From Parachlamydiales bacterium (lineage in GTDB: Bacteria > Chlamydiota > Chlamydiia > Chlamydiales > Parachlamydiaceae), in contig JAGVJP010000062.1 of the NCBI GenBank assembly GCA_020051075.1, positions 1 through 64,000 of the forward strand: DNA of 64,000 nucleotides. Direction: 5' to 3'. This document shows positions 63,340-64,000 of this stretch, in pieces. Every line of letters starts with the position of its first letter. The stretch's first letter is position 1. The notes under the pieces were generated by a model. That model was not told where the DNA came from. It did no database searches and saw only the letters and a list, made by a program, of their open reading frames with translations. The translations under genes and the position numbers were made by a program.

Positions 63340-63368
63340 TTGAATAGATAAATTTTTTCTGTTATGTT
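63340..63368 (+). promoter_or_regulatory. Predicted promoter for the second three-pass membrane gene
   Basis: TTGAAT (63340-63345), 17-nt spacer, TATGTT (63363-63368), 32 nt before the ATG; identical boxes to the PP2C promoter. Confidence 0.55.
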
Positions 63369-63400
63369 TTTCTATTAATAAATCAAAACTAGAGGTTTTT

Positions 63401-63970
63401 ATGGCTATTCCAGGTATTATTGGTCAAGGTGTGTCAACGCAAGCGACGAGTGGGTTTTTACAGAGTACGGCAGGATTGAGAGGCCGTGTGATCAACGTCT
63501 TTCAAAACAAGTATCTCGCAGTGGCAACGTTGTGTGTTACGATGTTTGTTCTTATCCGCGTGATGGAAAAAGTTAGTTCCAGAATAGTTGAATCTAAACT
63601 CGTAATGAATTTCAGTGCGAAGATCTTTGAGACGAGGTCAGATGAATATGAATCATGTAGATTTGCCATCTCATGGATGGCCACCAGTATGATCATTACT
63701 GTTGGAATGCTCGGTGTTTCAAAGATCCTTCAGCTTCCTATCTCACGTGAAACAACATTAGCAATGACAGGTTGGATTTTATTTAGTTATGTGGTTTACA
63801 CCAATTATATACTTAGGGAAAATGAGGATGACAGAGTAGAAGGAGTTGTAGCGTCGCCTCTCCTTTCTGCTAGTTTCAATGATGAGGAAGACAGAGCAGA
63901 AGGAGTTATAGCGTTACCTCACCGCTTTGTAGTTGAAGGGTCACCTCACCTCACTTTCAGCTTCGACTGA
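63401..63970 (+). CDS. Three-pass Inc-like membrane protein, second copy
   Basis: 189 residues. N-terminus nearly repeats the first copy (GxGVSTQAT, TAGLRGR, VFQN, ATLCVT), with the same three hydrophobic segments (LAVATLCVTMFVLIRV, ISWMATSMIITVGMLGV, AMTGWILFSYVVYTNYI). The tail differs: two imperfect copies of an E-D-R-x-EGV-x-A motif (DDRVEGVVASPLL; EDRAEGVIALPHR). The stop lies 30 nt before the window end. Function unknown. Confidence 0.8.
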   Translation: MAIPGIIGQGVSTQATSGFLQSTAGLRGRVINVFQNKYLAVATLCVTMFVLIRVMEKVSSRIVESKLVMNFSAKIFETRSDEYESCRFAISWMATSMIITVGMLGVSKILQLPISRETTLAMTGWILFSYVVYTNYILRENEDDRVEGVVASPLLSASFNDEEDRAEGVIALPHRFVVEGSPHLTFSFD

Positions 63971-64000
63971 GAGCCTCCTCAAGGAATCGACGCTGGACGG

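Overview
The window is chromosomal DNA of a member of the Chlamydiae outside the genus Chlamydia, an amoeba- or animal-associated 'environmental' chlamydia. Two things support this. First, several blocks keep the gene order I know from Chlamydia trachomatis: rpmE-prfA-prmC-ffh-rpsP-trmD-rplS-rnhB-(yicC)-gmk-omega-metG; rpsA-nusA-infB-rbfA-truB; rpe-efp-accB-accC; and pnp-rpsO-tadA. Second, there is a chlamydial-type PknD kinase and many proteins with a bilobed or multi-pass hydrophobic N-terminus plus a hydrophilic tail, like inclusion membrane (Inc) proteins. Base composition looks moderate (mid-40s % GC by eye), which would fit a Waddlia- or Estrella-like lineage better than Parachlamydia. 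That assignment is inference, not proof.

Layout. 1-4000: an unfinished unknown gene and two paralogous membrane/coiled-coil proteins. 4215-7737: a Nudix hydrolase overlapping PknD. 8124-13911: a TamB-TamA pair. 14305-18062: hemL, then a membrane protein fused to a predicted Dbl-homology RhoGEF domain, and a short paralogue of its membrane domain. 18377-21010: a membrane-anchored Clp/Hsp100-like ATPase. 21306-28415: truB-rbfA-infB-nusA, with rpsA upstream. 28548-31445: queD, a tail-anchored protein, an ACT-less aspartokinase-like protein, rpe. 31960-35339: efp, a DUF924-like gene, accB, accC. 35578-37577: a secreted protein and two low-complexity proteins sharing short motifs. 37717-42602: pnp, rpsO, tadA and chlamydial unknowns. 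42629-44551: a second, soluble RhoGEF-like protein. 44934-56444: the long translation/RNA/metG run. 56683-63970: a coiled-coil alpha/beta hydrolase, two tandem membrane-anchored PP2C phosphatases, acpP, and a pair of three-pass membrane proteins.

Housekeeping genes are compact, with 1-25 nt overlaps typical of translational coupling. Between these blocks lie predicted host-interaction genes. PknD and the two PP2C enzymes could form a Ser/Thr phosphorylation circuit. The two DH-like proteins could act on host Rho-family GTPases.

The most striking non-genic feature is about two dozen intergenic elements, mostly long imperfect palindromes built from a limited set of short modules (AGGATAGGCAGGAT-like, GGGCACGGGCAC-like, TGGACATTATGGAC-like, CGCAAAGG-like, CACAGAGGCACAGAG-like, and a CTCCAAACGCTTCGCG hairpin). 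The modules are nested in different combinations, often inside a shared outer arm resembling AGGGACCTAAAGAGGTAATT. They occupy nearly every intergenic gap over 150 bp, whatever the orientation of the flanking genes, and none lies wholly inside a gene. No rRNA, tRNA, CRISPR array, transposase or phage gene was seen.
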